Positions 26,242 through 35,522 of a stretch of DNA of 64,000 nt are shown here, one piece after another. Position 1 is the first letter of the stretch. Each line of letters begins with the position of its first letter. Below the pieces are notes generated by a model that did no database searches, had not been told where the DNA came from, and saw nothing but the letters and a program-made list of their open reading frames with translations. The position numbers and the translations under genes are program-made. This DNA comes from Mycobacterium scrofulaceum (GTDB lineage Bacteria > Actinomycetota > Actinomycetes > Mycobacteriales > Mycobacteriaceae), in NCBI RefSeq assembly GCF_001667885.1, contig NZ_LZJW01000058.1, positions 1-64,000 on the forward strand, given 5' to 3'.

Positions 26242-27801
26242 ATGCAACACGCCGATCAACCGGGGTACGCGCCGCCGAGGCAGGCACTCGCGGCGACCGG
26301 TTTTCGCGCGACCATCAAGTACGACTTCCCGGCGTCCTTGGTGGTATTCCTGGTGGCTCTTCCATTGTCGTTGGGGATCGCGCTCGCCTCCGGCGCCCCG
26401 GTGCTTTCCGGCTTGATCGCGGCCATCGTCGGCGGAATCGTCGCCGGATGTTTTGGTGGGTCGCCGTTGCAGGTCAGCGGGCCGGCGGCCGGACTGACCG
26501 TGATCGTCGCCGACCTGGTATCCCAATTTGGCTGGGCCGTAACATGTTTGATCACGGTCATTGCCGGAGCCCTGCAAGTCGTGTTGGGTATCAGCCGGAT
26601 TGCGCGGGCCGCTCTGGCGATCTCTCCGGTTGTTGTGCACGCCATGCTCGCCGGCATCGGAATCACCATCGCCTTGCAGCAGGTGCACGTATTGCTGGGC
26701 GGGGAATCGCAGAGCTCGGCCTGGACGAACGTCGTCGGCCTGCCCGCGCAGATTGCCGGTGCGCACCGGCCCGGCCTCGTGCTGGGGCTGCTCGTCATCG
26801 CCATCCTGATCGCGTGGCGCTGGGCGCCGTCGCGGGTGGCCAAGATCCCCGGTCCGCTGGTCGCGATCGTCGCCGTGACGGTCATCTCGGTCATGTTGCC
26901 GTTCAACGTGTCCCGCATCCGATTGGAGGGCTCGGTGCTCGAGGCGCTGCAGCTGCCCGAGCTCCCGGATGGGAACTGGCTGGCGGTCGTGATCGCGGTG
27001 ATCACGGTCACCCTGATCACCAGCGTGCAGAGCCTGCTGACGGCGGTCGCGATCGACCGGATGCACACCGGGGCGCGCACCGATTTCAACCGCGAGCTGA
27101 TCGGACAGGGCGCGGCGAACATGGCGTCGGGCGCGATCGGCGGTCTTCCCATCGCGGGCGTAATCGTGCGCAGCGCGGCCAATGTCAACGCGGGGGCCAG
27201 GACTCGGGCATCGACGATCATGCACGGGTTCTGGATCCTGGTGTTCGCCGTGCCCTTCGCGGGTTTGGTCGAACAGATCCCGACCGCGGCGCTCGCCGGC
27301 TTGCTGATCGTCATCGGCATCGAGCTGCTGAAGCCCGCACACATCGAAACCGCGCTCCGAAACGGTGATCTCGCCGTCTATCTGGTGACCATAGTCTCCG
27401 TCGTTTTTCTCAATCTGCTGCATGGCGTGCTGATCGGGCTCGCCGTGGCAGTCACCGTGACGGGGTGGCGGGTGGTTCGGGCCAGGGTGGAAGCAGAACC
27501 TGTGGGCGATGAGTGGCATCTCATCATCGAAGGGGCGTGCACCTTCCTGGCGCTGCCCAAGCTCACCGGGGTGCTCGCCACCATCCCCGAGCACACCACG
27601 GTCACCATCCACCTGATGGCCAACTACCTCGATCATGCTGCCCACCAAGCCATCAGCGACTGGCAGCGCCGGCATTGCGCGACGGGCGGAGACGTCAAAG
27701 TGCACAACCGACGGCTGGAACCGTATGGGCACGGGGGGAAGTCATCAACGGCCGAGCGGCGCGCGATTCACCTCAGCTTGGTCGAAGCCGACGCCGGCTA
27801 G
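26242..27801 (+). CDS. SulP-family anion transporter
   Basis: 519 residues from ATG 26242 with GGAGGG six bases upstream; the frame is open further 5' but that part is not SulP-like. The membrane domain (about residues 27-420, 12-14 helices) begins YDFPASLVVFLVALPLSLGIALASG and contains GGSPLQVSGPAAGLTVIV. The C-terminal 100 residues occupy the STAS position, but the usual Asp-x-Ser signature is replaced by MANYLDHAAHQAI. SulP proteins carry sulfate, bicarbonate or other anions; the substrate is open. The 291 bases before it are non-coding and include an AT-rich stretch around 26125-26185, the likely promoter. Confidence 0.9.
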   Translation: MQHADQPGYAPPRQALAATGFRATIKYDFPASLVVFLVALPLSLGIALASGAPVLSGLIAAIVGGIVAGCFGGSPLQVSGPAAGLTVIVADLVSQFGWAVTCLITVIAGALQVVLGISRIARAALAISPVVVHAMLAGIGITIALQQVHVLLGGESQSSAWTNVVGLPAQIAGAHRPGLVLGLLVIAILIAWRWAPSRVAKIPGPLVAIVAVTVISVMLPFNVSRIRLEGSVLEALQLPELPDGNWLAVVIAVITVTLITSVQSLLTAVAIDRMHTGARTDFNRELIGQGAANMASGAIGGLPIAGVIVRSAANVNAGARTRASTIMHGFWILVFAVPFAGLVEQIPTAALAGLLIVIGIELLKPAHIETALRNGDLAVYLVTIVSVVFLNLLHGVLIGLAVAVTVTGWRVVRARVEAEPVGDEWHLIIEGACTFLALPKLTGVLATIPEHTTVTIHLMANYLDHAAHQAISDWQRRHCATGGDVKVHNRRLEPYGHGGKSSTAERRAIHLSLVEADAG

Positions 27802-27823
27802 CCCAGCGCGCCGCGACGCGTCG

Positions 27824-28681
27824 TCACTTCAGGTCCGCGGCGACCCGCCCGAGCACGGCGAGGTGGTCGTCGACGGTGCCCAGCCCGGCGTTCATCGTGT
27901 TGACCGACACGTGGGTGGCGCCGGCGTCGCGCCATCCCGCTATCTGGCGGGCCGTCCGGTCCCGGTCGCCCGTCCAGCTGACCCGGTCCTCCATGCCGAG
28001 GCTGTCCGCGTCGCGGCCCGCGGCGGCGGCCGCGCGCTGCACCAGCTCGCGGGCGGGGTCCAGACCGGGCCCGGGAGCGGTCATCGGGAACCAGCCGTCC
28101 GCGATCCGCCCCGCGCGCTCCAATCCGCGGTCGGATGCCGCGCCGATCCACACGGGGATCGGGCGTTGGACGGGCAGCGGGGCCAGCCCAGCCGCGGTCA
28201 CGGTGTGGTACTTGCCGGCGAAGGTGACCGAGCGTTCGGTCCACAGCCGGCGCAACAGCTCGACCTGTTCCTCGGAGCGCTTGCCGCGATTGGTGAAGCT
28301 CTCGCCCAGCGCCTCGTATTCGACCGCGTTCCAGCCCAATCCGACACCGAGCCGGAAACGTCCGCCGGTCAGCAGATCCACCTCGGCGGCCTGCTTGGCG
28401 ACCAACGCCGTCTGTCGCTGCGGCAGGATGATGACGCCGCTGACCAGCTCGAGTGAGGTGATCGCGGCGAGATAGCCGAACATCACGAACGGCTCATGAA
28501 ACGTCGAGTCGATGTCGTAAGGACCGTCCCAGCCGTGGTGCACCTGGGGGTCGGCGCCCACGACATGGTCGTAGGCCAGGATGTGGGTGAATCCCAGCTC
28601 TTGCACGCCCTCCCCGTATGCACGGACGACCGCGGGGTCGCCGCCAAGTTCGGTTTGCGGGAACACAACTCCGATGCGCAT
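27824..28681 (-). CDS. LLM-class F420-dependent oxidoreductase
   Basis: 285 residues from ATG 28679-28681 (MRIGVVFPQTELGGDP). The TIM-barrel luciferase-like fold shows GFTHILAYDHVVG, VSGVIILPQRQTALVAKQAAEVDLL and GRFRLGVGLGWNAVEYEALG, typical of the mycobacterial F420 subfamily. The substrate is unknown. It is convergent with the SulP gene (22 bases) and divergent from the 2-hydroxyacid dehydrogenase gene across about 200 bases that hold no gene. Confidence 0.93.
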   Translation of the reverse strand: MRIGVVFPQTELGGDPAVVRAYGEGVQELGFTHILAYDHVVGADPQVHHGWDGPYDIDSTFHEPFVMFGYLAAITSLELVSGVIILPQRQTALVAKQAAEVDLLTGGRFRLGVGLGWNAVEYEALGESFTNRGKRSEEQVELLRRLWTERSVTFAGKYHTVTAAGLAPLPVQRPIPVWIGAASDRGLERAGRIADGWFPMTAPGPGLDPARELVQRAAAAAGRDADSLGMEDRVSWTGDRDRTARQIAGWRDAGATHVSVNTMNAGLGTVDDHLAVLGRVAADLK

Positions 28682-28882
28682 TCGCCGTGCAACCAAGCCG
28701 CCGCGGGATTGCTTCCCGTGCAATGGGAAAAAGTTGGGGACGGTGCCGTCTTCGCGCCTCTCGGCAAGTGGTCGCTCGAAGCGACGGTTCTCAAGGTGGT
28801 ACCCGGGGGAATGCCCGACACCGTCGAGCCTCACAACGACGGCGGCCGCCCGAATATTTCACCGACGCTCGATGATGGACGG

Positions 28883-29848
28883 GTGACGACAAAAAAGATT
28901 GGAAACGCGCTGCGGATCGGTCGCTTCGAGCGGACATTCGAAGCCGAGCTGACCGCGCGGTACGAGATCCCCAAGCTCCCCGACGGTCCGGCGCGGGCCG
29001 ACTTCTTAGCCGAACATGCGGCCGACGTTCGCATCGTGATCACGTCGGGCACGGCCGCTGTTGACGCCGACACGATCGCCGCCCTGCCCAACCTCGAGGT
29101 GATCGTCAACAACGGCGCCGGGGTGGACCTCATCGATCTGCCGGCGGCGCGGCACCGCGGCATCGGCGTCAGCAACACACCCGACGTCCTTTCGGACACG
29201 GTGGCCGACACCGCGCTGGGCCTCATCCTGATGACACTGCGCCGTTTCGGCGCCGCCGACCGCTACGTTCGGGCGGGCCGATGGGTGCGCGACGGCCCAT
29301 TCCCGTACGCCCGGGACGTCAGTGGCCTGCAGGTCGGGATCCTCGGTCTGGGTCGTATCGGCTCGGCGATCGCGACCAGACTGCTCGGATTCGACTGCGC
29401 CATCGCGTATCACAACCGCCACCGCATCGACGGATCGCCGTACCGCTACGCCCCGTCGCCGTTCGAGCTGGCCGAGTCGGTCGATGTCCTCGTCGTGGCC
29501 ACCACGGGTGATCCGCACGCTCGCCACCTGGTCGACCGCTCCGTCCTCGAGGCACTGGGCCCCGAGGGTTACCTGGTCAACATCGCCCGCGGCAGCGTCG
29601 TCGACCAGGACGCGCTGGTGGAATTGCTGGTCGGCGGCGGTTTGGCCGGGGCGGGGCTGGACGTCTTCGCCGACGAACCGCAGGTACCGACCGAGCTTTT
29701 ACAGCTCGACAACGTGGTGTTGTTTCCGCACATCGGCAGCGCCACCGCGCGGACCCGCAGGGCGATGGCCTTACTGGCCATCCGGAACCTGGAGAGTTAC
29801 CTCAACACCGGTGAGCTGGTCACACCGGTGGTGCGCCCACGCAGGTGA
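28883..29848 (+). CDS. D-isomer 2-hydroxyacid dehydrogenase
   Basis: 321 residues from GTG 28883; an ATG at 28811 in the same frame is less likely because conserved sequence begins at KIGNALRIGRFE. The NAD-binding fold carries VGILGLGRIGSAIATRLLGF. The catalytic Arg lies in NIARGSVVDQDAL, the Glu in ADEPQVP and the His in LFPHIGSATARTR. It resembles glyoxylate/hydroxypyruvate reductases. The basic residues after beta-2 (YHNRHRIDG) favour NADPH. Confidence 0.93.
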   Translation: MTTKKIGNALRIGRFERTFEAELTARYEIPKLPDGPARADFLAEHAADVRIVITSGTAAVDADTIAALPNLEVIVNNGAGVDLIDLPAARHRGIGVSNTPDVLSDTVADTALGLILMTLRRFGAADRYVRAGRWVRDGPFPYARDVSGLQVGILGLGRIGSAIATRLLGFDCAIAYHNRHRIDGSPYRYAPSPFELAESVDVLVVATTGDPHARHLVDRSVLEALGPEGYLVNIARGSVVDQDALVELLVGGGLAGAGLDVFADEPQVPTELLQLDNVVLFPHIGSATARTRRAMALLAIRNLESYLNTGELVTPVVRPRR

Positions 29849-29913
29849 CGGGCTGTCAGATCCCTCACACAGAATGATCCAACCGGCGAATAACGGGTAT
29901 CAGCCCATCCACC

Positions 29914-30732
29914 ATGAGTGACACCACCCAACGCCAGCTCGGGCAGACCGACAGCCCGATCGAGGACGAGCTCGAGGACGCGTTCAGCAGGATGCTGAGC
30001 GAGGGCACCCAGCGCCTGCACCGCACCTGGCGCGGCGTGCTGGTGACCGGCTTCTTCGGCGGCACCGAGGTGGGGATCGGGGTGCTCGCCTACCTCGCTG
30101 TGCTGGACGCCACCCACCGCCCCCTGCTGGCGGGGCTTGCCTTTTCGATCGGCTTCCTGGCCCTGCTGCTCGGCCGCAGCGAGCTGTTCACCGAAGGTTT
30201 CATCATTCCCGTAGTGACCGTGGCCGCCAAGCGCGCCAGCCTGCGCCAGCTGGCCAAGCTGTGGGGCGGCACCCTGTTCGCGAACCTGGTCGGCGGCTGG
30301 GTGATCATGTGGCTGATCATGACCGGCTTTCCCGAGCTGCACGCGCAGACCATCGAGTCCGGGACCCACTTCGCCACCGCGCCGCTGTCCGGCCAGAGCA
30401 TGGTGCTGGCGATCCTGGGCGGCATGGTCATCACGCTGATGACCCGGATGCAACACGGCACCGATTCGGTGCCCGCCAAGATCGCCGCCGCGGTGGCCGC
30501 CGCGTTCCTGCTCGCCGGCCTGCGGCTGTTCCACTCGATCCTGGATTCGCTGCTGATCTTCGGCGCGCTCGTCACAGGCGACGCCCCGTTCGGCTATCTG
30601 ACCTGGCTGGGTTGGTTCGGTTACACCGTGGTCGGCAACATGATCGGTGGGCTGCTGTTCGTGACGCTGCTGCGGCTGCTGCGCAGCAAGGACCGGCTCG
30701 AAGAGGAGCGCGCGGACGCCGAAACCCCGTGA
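29914..30732 (+). CDS. Formate/nitrite transporter (FNT) family channel, YfdC-like
   Basis: 272 residues from ATG 29914. A charged N-tail (SPIEDELEDAFSRMLSEG) is followed by six hydrophobic helices (LVTGFFGGTEVGIGVLAYL, LAGLAFSIGFLALLLGRSELFTE, LWGGTLFANLVGGWVIMWL and others). GRSELFTEGF and GALVTGDAPFGYLTWLGW are the constriction-type loops of the YfdC branch. FNT proteins pass small anions such as formate, nitrite or hydrosulfide. The ligand here is not predictable. It is convergent with the next LLM gene, six bases apart. Confidence 0.9.
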   Translation: MSDTTQRQLGQTDSPIEDELEDAFSRMLSEGTQRLHRTWRGVLVTGFFGGTEVGIGVLAYLAVLDATHRPLLAGLAFSIGFLALLLGRSELFTEGFIIPVVTVAAKRASLRQLAKLWGGTLFANLVGGWVIMWLIMTGFPELHAQTIESGTHFATAPLSGQSMVLAILGGMVITLMTRMQHGTDSVPAKIAAAVAAAFLLAGLRLFHSILDSLLIFGALVTGDAPFGYLTWLGWFGYTVVGNMIGGLLFVTLLRLLRSKDRLEEERADAETP

Positions 30733-30738
30733 CAGCGG

Positions 30739-31671
30739 TCAAAGCAGTTGGGGCATAACCTCGCTCGCCAACAACTCCAGGTGCGCGAGGTCGGTCAGGT
30801 CCAAAAGCTGGGTGTAGACGCGCTGCACCCCGATCCGTTTCCAGGCGCCCAACTTGTCGACGATCTCGGTGGGGGAGCCGACCAGTGGGCTGTTCGAACG
30901 CATTTCGTCCAGATCGCGACCGATCGCCGCGGCGCGCCGGGCCAGTTCGCGATTGTTGCGGCCGGCGCAGAGCACGAATGCGCTCGAGTAGATCATCGAG
31001 TCCTCGGGCCTGCCGGCCGCGGCGACGGCTCGCGCCACTCGCTGGTACTGCTTCTCGGCCACGTCGATCGGCGCGAACGGAACATTGAACTCGGCCGCGT
31101 ACTTCGCCGCCAGTCGCGGCGTGCGGTTGGCGCCCAGCCCGCCGACGACGATCGGGGGGTGCGGGGCCTGCGCCGGTTTGGGCAGCGCCGGCGACCCGGT
31201 GATGGTGTAGTACTCGCCGGCATAGTCGAAGGTTGCACCGGGCTGCGTCGTCCACAGGCCCGTGATGACGGCCAGCTGTTCCTCGAGCCGGTCGAACCGC
31301 TCCCGCAGCCCAGGGAAGGGGATGCCGTACGCCTGGTGCTCCTTTTCGAACCAGCCGCTGCCCAGCCCGAATTCGACGCGTCCGCCACTCATGTCGTCCA
31401 CTTGCGCCACCGCGATGGCCAGCGGACCGGGGTGGCGGAATGTTGCGGAAGTCACCAGGGTGCCCAGCCGGATGGTCGACGTCTCCCGCGCGATCGCACC
31501 CAGCGTCACCCACGAGTCGGTGGGACCCGGCAGGCCGTCGCCGCTCATCGCCAGGTAGTGGTCGGACCGGAAGAAGGCCCCGAAACCCAGCTGCTCGGCG
31601 GTCTGGGCGACCGCCACCTGGTCGGCGTAGCTGGCGCCCTGCTGCGGCTCGATGAATGCACGAAAGTCCAT
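30739..31671 (-). CDS. LLM-class F420-dependent oxidoreductase (TIGR03560-type)
   Basis: 310 residues from ATG 31669-31671 (MDFRAFIEPQQGASYADQ). Luciferase-like barrel motifs: GFGAFFRSDHYLAMSG, TSTIRLGTLVTSATFRHPG and GGRVEFGLGSGWFEKEH. This branch is common in mycobacteria and binds F420. It is divergent from the RsbW-like gene across 116 bases. The substrate is unknown; the two LLM genes in this 4-kb stretch are not closely similar. Confidence 0.93.
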   Translation of the reverse strand: MDFRAFIEPQQGASYADQVAVAQTAEQLGFGAFFRSDHYLAMSGDGLPGPTDSWVTLGAIARETSTIRLGTLVTSATFRHPGPLAIAVAQVDDMSGGRVEFGLGSGWFEKEHQAYGIPFPGLRERFDRLEEQLAVITGLWTTQPGATFDYAGEYYTITGSPALPKPAQAPHPPIVVGGLGANRTPRLAAKYAAEFNVPFAPIDVAEKQYQRVARAVAAAGRPEDSMIYSSAFVLCAGRNNRELARRAAAIGRDLDEMRSNSPLVGSPTEIVDKLGAWKRIGVQRVYTQLLDLTDLAHLELLASEVMPQLL

Positions 31672-31787
31672 AGGATCCCTCTGTATCTCGTTGTAGGACA
31701 ACCCGATTCCGAACCTGTACCCGCCTGTGGCCAAAGCGATACGGACGGCGGGTTAGCGGACCGGCCGCAACGGGGTATGCCTCCTGC

Positions 31788-32225
31788 ATGACTTCACTGC
31801 TGCCACCAACCGTTGTCACGCCCGCGCGATTGACCTGCGCAGGTGCCGCCGACGCGGTTACCGCGGCGGAAATGCGCCGCGCCCTGCGGCGGTGGCTCGA
31901 GGAGGTGACCGAGGCTCCGCCGCAGATTCGCGACGACATCATTCTGGGCGTCAACGAGGCGCTGGCCAACTGTGTGGAGCACGCGTACCGCGACCACCGC
32001 ACGACCGGCACGATGAAACTGCAGGCAAGCCACGACCCGGCCGCCCAATCGATCAGCGTCTGCGTCAGCGACCGCGGATCCTGGGTCCATCCCTCTCCGC
32101 AACGACTCAGCGACCCGCGGCGGTCCCGCGGCATCGCACTGATGCACGCGCTCGCGGATCACTGCACCATCAATGCGCGTCCCAACGGCACGACCGTGTG
32201 CCTGGACTACACCACCAGGCCGTAG
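31788..32225 (+). CDS. RsbW-like anti-sigma factor / histidine kinase-like ATPase
   Basis: 145 residues from ATG 31788. The GHKL ATPase core has the N-box GVNEALANCVEHAY (Glu57, Asn61) and the G-box VCVSDRGSW. It then has SRGIALMHALADHCTINARPNGTTVCL. Proteins of this kind bind alternative sigma factors or phosphorylate STAS anti-anti-sigma factors. No sigma or STAS gene is adjacent; the nearest STAS-like domain is the degenerate one in the SulP protein 4 kb away. The partner is therefore unknown. Confidence 0.9.
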   Translation: MTSLLPPTVVTPARLTCAGAADAVTAAEMRRALRRWLEEVTEAPPQIRDDIILGVNEALANCVEHAYRDHRTTGTMKLQASHDPAAQSISVCVSDRGSWVHPSPQRLSDPRRSRGIALMHALADHCTINARPNGTTVCLDYTTRP

Positions 32226-32232
32226 CCGCGGC

Positions 32233-33591
32233 TCACACCCCGACGGCGCGTTCCAGGTCCTTCAGCGAGGTCTCCAGGTGGCCCAGCAGCCGCTGCAGGT
32301 GCGGGACGCTGCGGCGACAGCCCACGAGCCCGAAGTCGAGGTTGTCGGCGTTGTTGGTCACGGTGATGTTGACCGCCTGGCCGTCGAGCGGGATGGACAG
32401 CGGGTAGTTGCCGTCCAGCCGGGCGCCACGCCAGTACAGCGGCTCCGACGGGCCGGCCGAGACGTTGGAGATGACGATGTTGAACGGTGGCGACGCCGCC
32501 GACAGGTAGCCGGGAATCAGCCCGAAGAACAGGCCGCCGATGTTGAAGGCCGACAGCGCGAGCTGCTGCACCGACGGCAGCTGTTGGAAGATCTCCTTGG
32601 TGTCGCGGATCGACGTGCTGACGATCTCGAGGCGCCTCGCCGGGTCGTCCAGATCGGTCGCCAGGTTGCACAGGAACGTGCCGACCAGGTTGCCTCCCCG
32701 ATCGTCGTCGGCCTTGCGGAGGTTGACCGGCACCATCGCGGTCAGCGGGGCGTCGGGTAGCGCGCTCTGCTCTTGCAGGTAGGCGCGCAGGGCGCCGGAG
32801 CACATGGCGAGCACGACGTCGTTGACGGTCACGCCGGCCGCCGACTTGACCGCTTTGATCCGGTCCAGCGACCAGGACTGCGCGGCCACCCGCCGGGCTC
32901 CGCCGATCCGGACGTTGAACATGCTGCGCGGCGCCTGGAACGGCAGGGTCAGCTGTTGTTCGAGCAGCGCGGCGCGGGCCAGTTTGAGCGAGGACGGCGC
33001 CAATGCGAGCGCGGACCCCGCGGTCCGCCCCGCCCGCTCCAGCAGCGATTGCCGTTTCTGGCCGCCGGCGCGCTTGCGCGGCCCGAGGCTCCACGGCACG
33101 CGCGCCTCGTCGTCGTCGGGGTCGGACGTGAAGGCGCGCTGCACCAGCCGCATCGCGGACACGCCGTCCATCAGCGAGTGGTGGTACTTGGTGTAGACGG
33201 CGTACCGGCCGTCCTGCAGCCCCTCGACCAGGTGGGCCTCCCACATCGGGCGGTGGCGGTCGAGCAGGCTGCCGTGCAGCCGGGAAACCAGCTCCAGCAG
33301 GTCGCGGACCCGCCCCGGCTCGGGCAGCGCCGAGCGGCGCAGGTGGTAGTCGAGCTCGACGTCCTTGTCGAACGACCACGCGAGGTTGGTCACGCCGCCG
33401 AAGAAGGCCGGGTGCTTGCGGAACGTCGGCTGGATGTCCGTGCACTCGAGCATGGCCTGATAGGACTCGCGGACGAAGTGTGGCCCGGCGTCCTTGGGCG
33501 GCTCGAAGAGTTGCAGCGACCCCACATGCATCGGGTGCTCGCGTGACTCGCCGATGAGGAACAGCGCATCCGTCGGAGATATCGGTTCCAT
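32233..33591 (-). CDS. Wax ester synthase / diacylglycerol acyltransferase (WS/DGAT)
   Basis: 452 residues from ATG 33589-33591. The acyl-CoA acyltransferase active site H137HSLMDG143 is intact. N- and C-terminal family markers are present: MEPISPTDALFLIGESREHPMHVGSLQLF, trimmed here to the pieces PTDALFL and HPMHVGSL; PVNLRKADDDRGGNLVGTF; and FNIVISNVSAGP. These enzymes make triacylglycerol or wax ester stores during non-replicating persistence. Mycobacteria hold many paralogues, so no symbol is given. It is convergent with the RsbW-like gene (seven bases). Confidence 0.95.
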   Translation of the reverse strand: MEPISPTDALFLIGESREHPMHVGSLQLFEPPKDAGPHFVRESYQAMLECTDIQPTFRKHPAFFGGVTNLAWSFDKDVELDYHLRRSALPEPGRVRDLLELVSRLHGSLLDRHRPMWEAHLVEGLQDGRYAVYTKYHHSLMDGVSAMRLVQRAFTSDPDDDEARVPWSLGPRKRAGGQKRQSLLERAGRTAGSALALAPSSLKLARAALLEQQLTLPFQAPRSMFNVRIGGARRVAAQSWSLDRIKAVKSAAGVTVNDVVLAMCSGALRAYLQEQSALPDAPLTAMVPVNLRKADDDRGGNLVGTFLCNLATDLDDPARRLEIVSTSIRDTKEIFQQLPSVQQLALSAFNIGGLFFGLIPGYLSAASPPFNIVISNVSAGPSEPLYWRGARLDGNYPLSIPLDGQAVNITVTNNADNLDFGLVGCRRSVPHLQRLLGHLETSLKDLERAVGV

Positions 33592-33769
33592 GCTTGTACC
33601 CCGTTCCTTTCACGCTGCGCCGTCCGCGCGGCACAGACCCATCTCTTAGTAGCCGCGGCGAGCGTTTGCTAATCGTCTTCGAGCTGCGAATCGGCGGTGC
33701 GCCCTAAAGCGCTTGCGCCCGCGGCCGTTCGGGTACATGCATGCGAACACTGGCGCTCGAGGAGTCATG

Positions 33770-34747
33770 ATGTCGGCGGGTTTGGGGTGTCCGAAACGGA
33801 TGGTGTTCGGGCCGTGCGGCGGGGTGCGCCCCGACGGCCAGTGCGAGATGCGGCCCGGTCCGTGCGCGTTCGACGATGTGGTGGTGTGGTCGGGGCCGCA
33901 GGCCACGCCGCGTCCCGTGCGCGCGCCGCTGGTGCTCACCGACTTCAGCAGCACGCCGTTCGACCGGGACGACATCGTTGCGACGGCCGCGGCCCTGGCG
34001 CCCGGATGCGACGCCGTCCTGGTCGGAGAGCACCAGAACAAGCCTGACTTCCCGCCCACAGTGATGGGGTCGCTGCTCCTCGACGCGGGGGTGACGCCGT
34101 GGATCACGCTGTCCTGCCGCGACCGCAACCGGGTGGTGCTCGAGCAGGAGCTGCGGGGCCTGGTCAGCGTCGGCGTCGAAACGGTGCTGTGCGTGACCGG
34201 CGACGGACGCGGATACGACGTGCGCCCGGACGTCACGCAGACGTTCGATCTCGACGGGCCCCGCCTCGTTTCGCTGGCCGCCTCGACCGGAGTCGTCGCG
34301 GCGGCACCCGAGACGCCCACCGCCCCGCCGGTGCCCGCCCGGCCCGCCCGGTTGGTGGAGAAGCAGCGGGCCGGGGCCAGCCTGGCCGTCCTGAACCATG
34401 TGCCGTCCCCCGAGCTGGTCGCCGACTTCATGACCGCGGCGCGGGCGAAGGGCCTGACCATTCCGGTGATCGCGGCGGTCGCCGTGTTCACTGACAGCGT
34501 TTCCGCGTCGGTCCTTCAAGGGCTGCCCGGCCTGGAACTCGATCGCGACGCGACCGAGCGGGTGCTGGGCGCGCCGGACCCCGTGGCCGAGGGGATCGCG
34601 GCGGCGGTGTCCGAGGCCCGGGCGCTGCTCTCGATCGAAGGCGTCGAGGGCGTCAACGTGTCGGGCCTCGCGTCCGCATCGGGTCCCCGCGTCGGCGCGG
34701 AGATCAAGGGCGAGGTCGGTCGTCGGATCAGGGCGGAGGGGAAATGA
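33770..34747 (+). CDS. MTHFR-like protein with N-terminal MetV/MTHFR_C cysteine module
   Basis: 325 residues from ATG 33770 (GAGGAG about six bases upstream; the neighbouring ATG 33767 is alternative). Residues 1-40 hold a zinc-type module: GCPKRMVFGPCGGVRPDG, then CEMRPGPCAF. In other bacteria this module lies at the C-terminus of MTHFR-like proteins or on separate MetV. Here a methylenetetrahydrofolate-reductase barrel follows (about 60-320): LVGEHQNKPDFP, SCRDRNRVVLEQELRGL, VETVLCVTGD. The usual FEFFPP catalytic-Glu segment is replaced by TDFSSTPFD, so activity is uncertain. It overlaps the next gene by ATGA. Confidence 0.8.
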   Translation: MSAGLGCPKRMVFGPCGGVRPDGQCEMRPGPCAFDDVVVWSGPQATPRPVRAPLVLTDFSSTPFDRDDIVATAAALAPGCDAVLVGEHQNKPDFPPTVMGSLLLDAGVTPWITLSCRDRNRVVLEQELRGLVSVGVETVLCVTGDGRGYDVRPDVTQTFDLDGPRLVSLAASTGVVAAAPETPTAPPVPARPARLVEKQRAGASLAVLNHVPSPELVADFMTAARAKGLTIPVIAAVAVFTDSVSASVLQGLPGLELDRDATERVLGAPDPVAEGIAAAVSEARALLSIEGVEGVNVSGLASASGPRVGAEIKGEVGRRIRAEGK

Positions 34748-35499
34748 CGGAAGCGATGGAGGCGGAATTCGATACCGTCGCCGAATGGACGGCCCAGGTC
34801 GCCGAGGAGCTGGGGCCGGACTACCACGTGCCGGCCGGATGCCGCGGCAGCGGCAGTCCGCCCGCCCTGGATTGGCTCATCGACCGGATGGGCCTGGCCG
34901 CCGGTGCCACTTTGCTGGACTCCGGGGCGGGCGTCGGCGGCCCCGCCGCGTATGCCGCGCGCTCCCGTCCGCTGCGCCCGGTCCTCGTCGAGCCCGAGAC
35001 CGGTGCCTGCCGCGCGGCGAAGAAGCTGTTCGATTTCCCGGTGGTGTGCGCGGCCGGGGCGGCCCTGCCGGTGGTCGACTCGAGCTTCGACGCCGCGTGG
35101 TCGCTGGGCGTGTTGTGCACGACGCCGGACCAACTCGGGTTGCTCGAAGAGTTGCGTCGCGTCGTGCGGCCGGGCGGGCCCATCGGGCTGCTGGTCTTCG
35201 TCGCGCACCGGGACGCGGCGAACGACGCGATGGACGGCAACCACTTCCCGTCGCCCGATCGTCTGCGCGAGCTGGTGACGCGCGCCGGGTTGCGCGTCGA
35301 GCACTCGCTCGGCACGTCGGACCTCCCGGCGATCGCCGACACGTGGAATGAACGCATCGACGCCGTGACGAAGGCGCTGAGCGACCGCCACGGGCACACG
35401 GAGGCCTGGCAGTTGGCCGAGCGGCAGAGCTCGAAGATCGGGCGGCTGCTCGGGGACGGGTCGCTGACGGGGGAGCTGTTGGTGTTGCGGCACGCGTGA
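34744..35499 (+). CDS. Class I SAM-dependent methyltransferase coupled to the MTHFR-like gene
   Basis: 251 residues from ATG 34744, which overlaps the previous stop (ATGA), so the two proteins are made together. The Rossmann core has motif I TLLDSGAGVGGPAAYAAR, an acidic end of beta-2 (LVEPETGAC) and the motif FDAAWSLGVLCTTPDQ. The opening MEAEFDTVAEWTAQVAEEL looks like a cap helix. Its substrate is unknown. Coupling with a folate-type C1 protein suggests that the pair serves one methylation pathway, but the methyl donor of this protein should still be SAM. Confidence 0.85.
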   Translation: MTEAMEAEFDTVAEWTAQVAEELGPDYHVPAGCRGSGSPPALDWLIDRMGLAAGATLLDSGAGVGGPAAYAARSRPLRPVLVEPETGACRAAKKLFDFPVVCAAGAALPVVDSSFDAAWSLGVLCTTPDQLGLLEELRRVVRPGGPIGLLVFVAHRDAANDAMDGNHFPSPDRLRELVTRAGLRVEHSLGTSDLPAIADTWNERIDAVTKALSDRHGHTEAWQLAERQSSKIGRLLGDGSLTGELLVLRHA

Positions 35500-35522
35500 C
35501 CGCCGGCCCCCGCGATCCGGTG

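Noticed and set aside
26170..27732. 520-codon minus-strand frame opposite the SulP gene
   Set aside because: Asp/Gly/His/Arg-rich shadow translation; the opposite strand encodes an evident multi-helix transporter.
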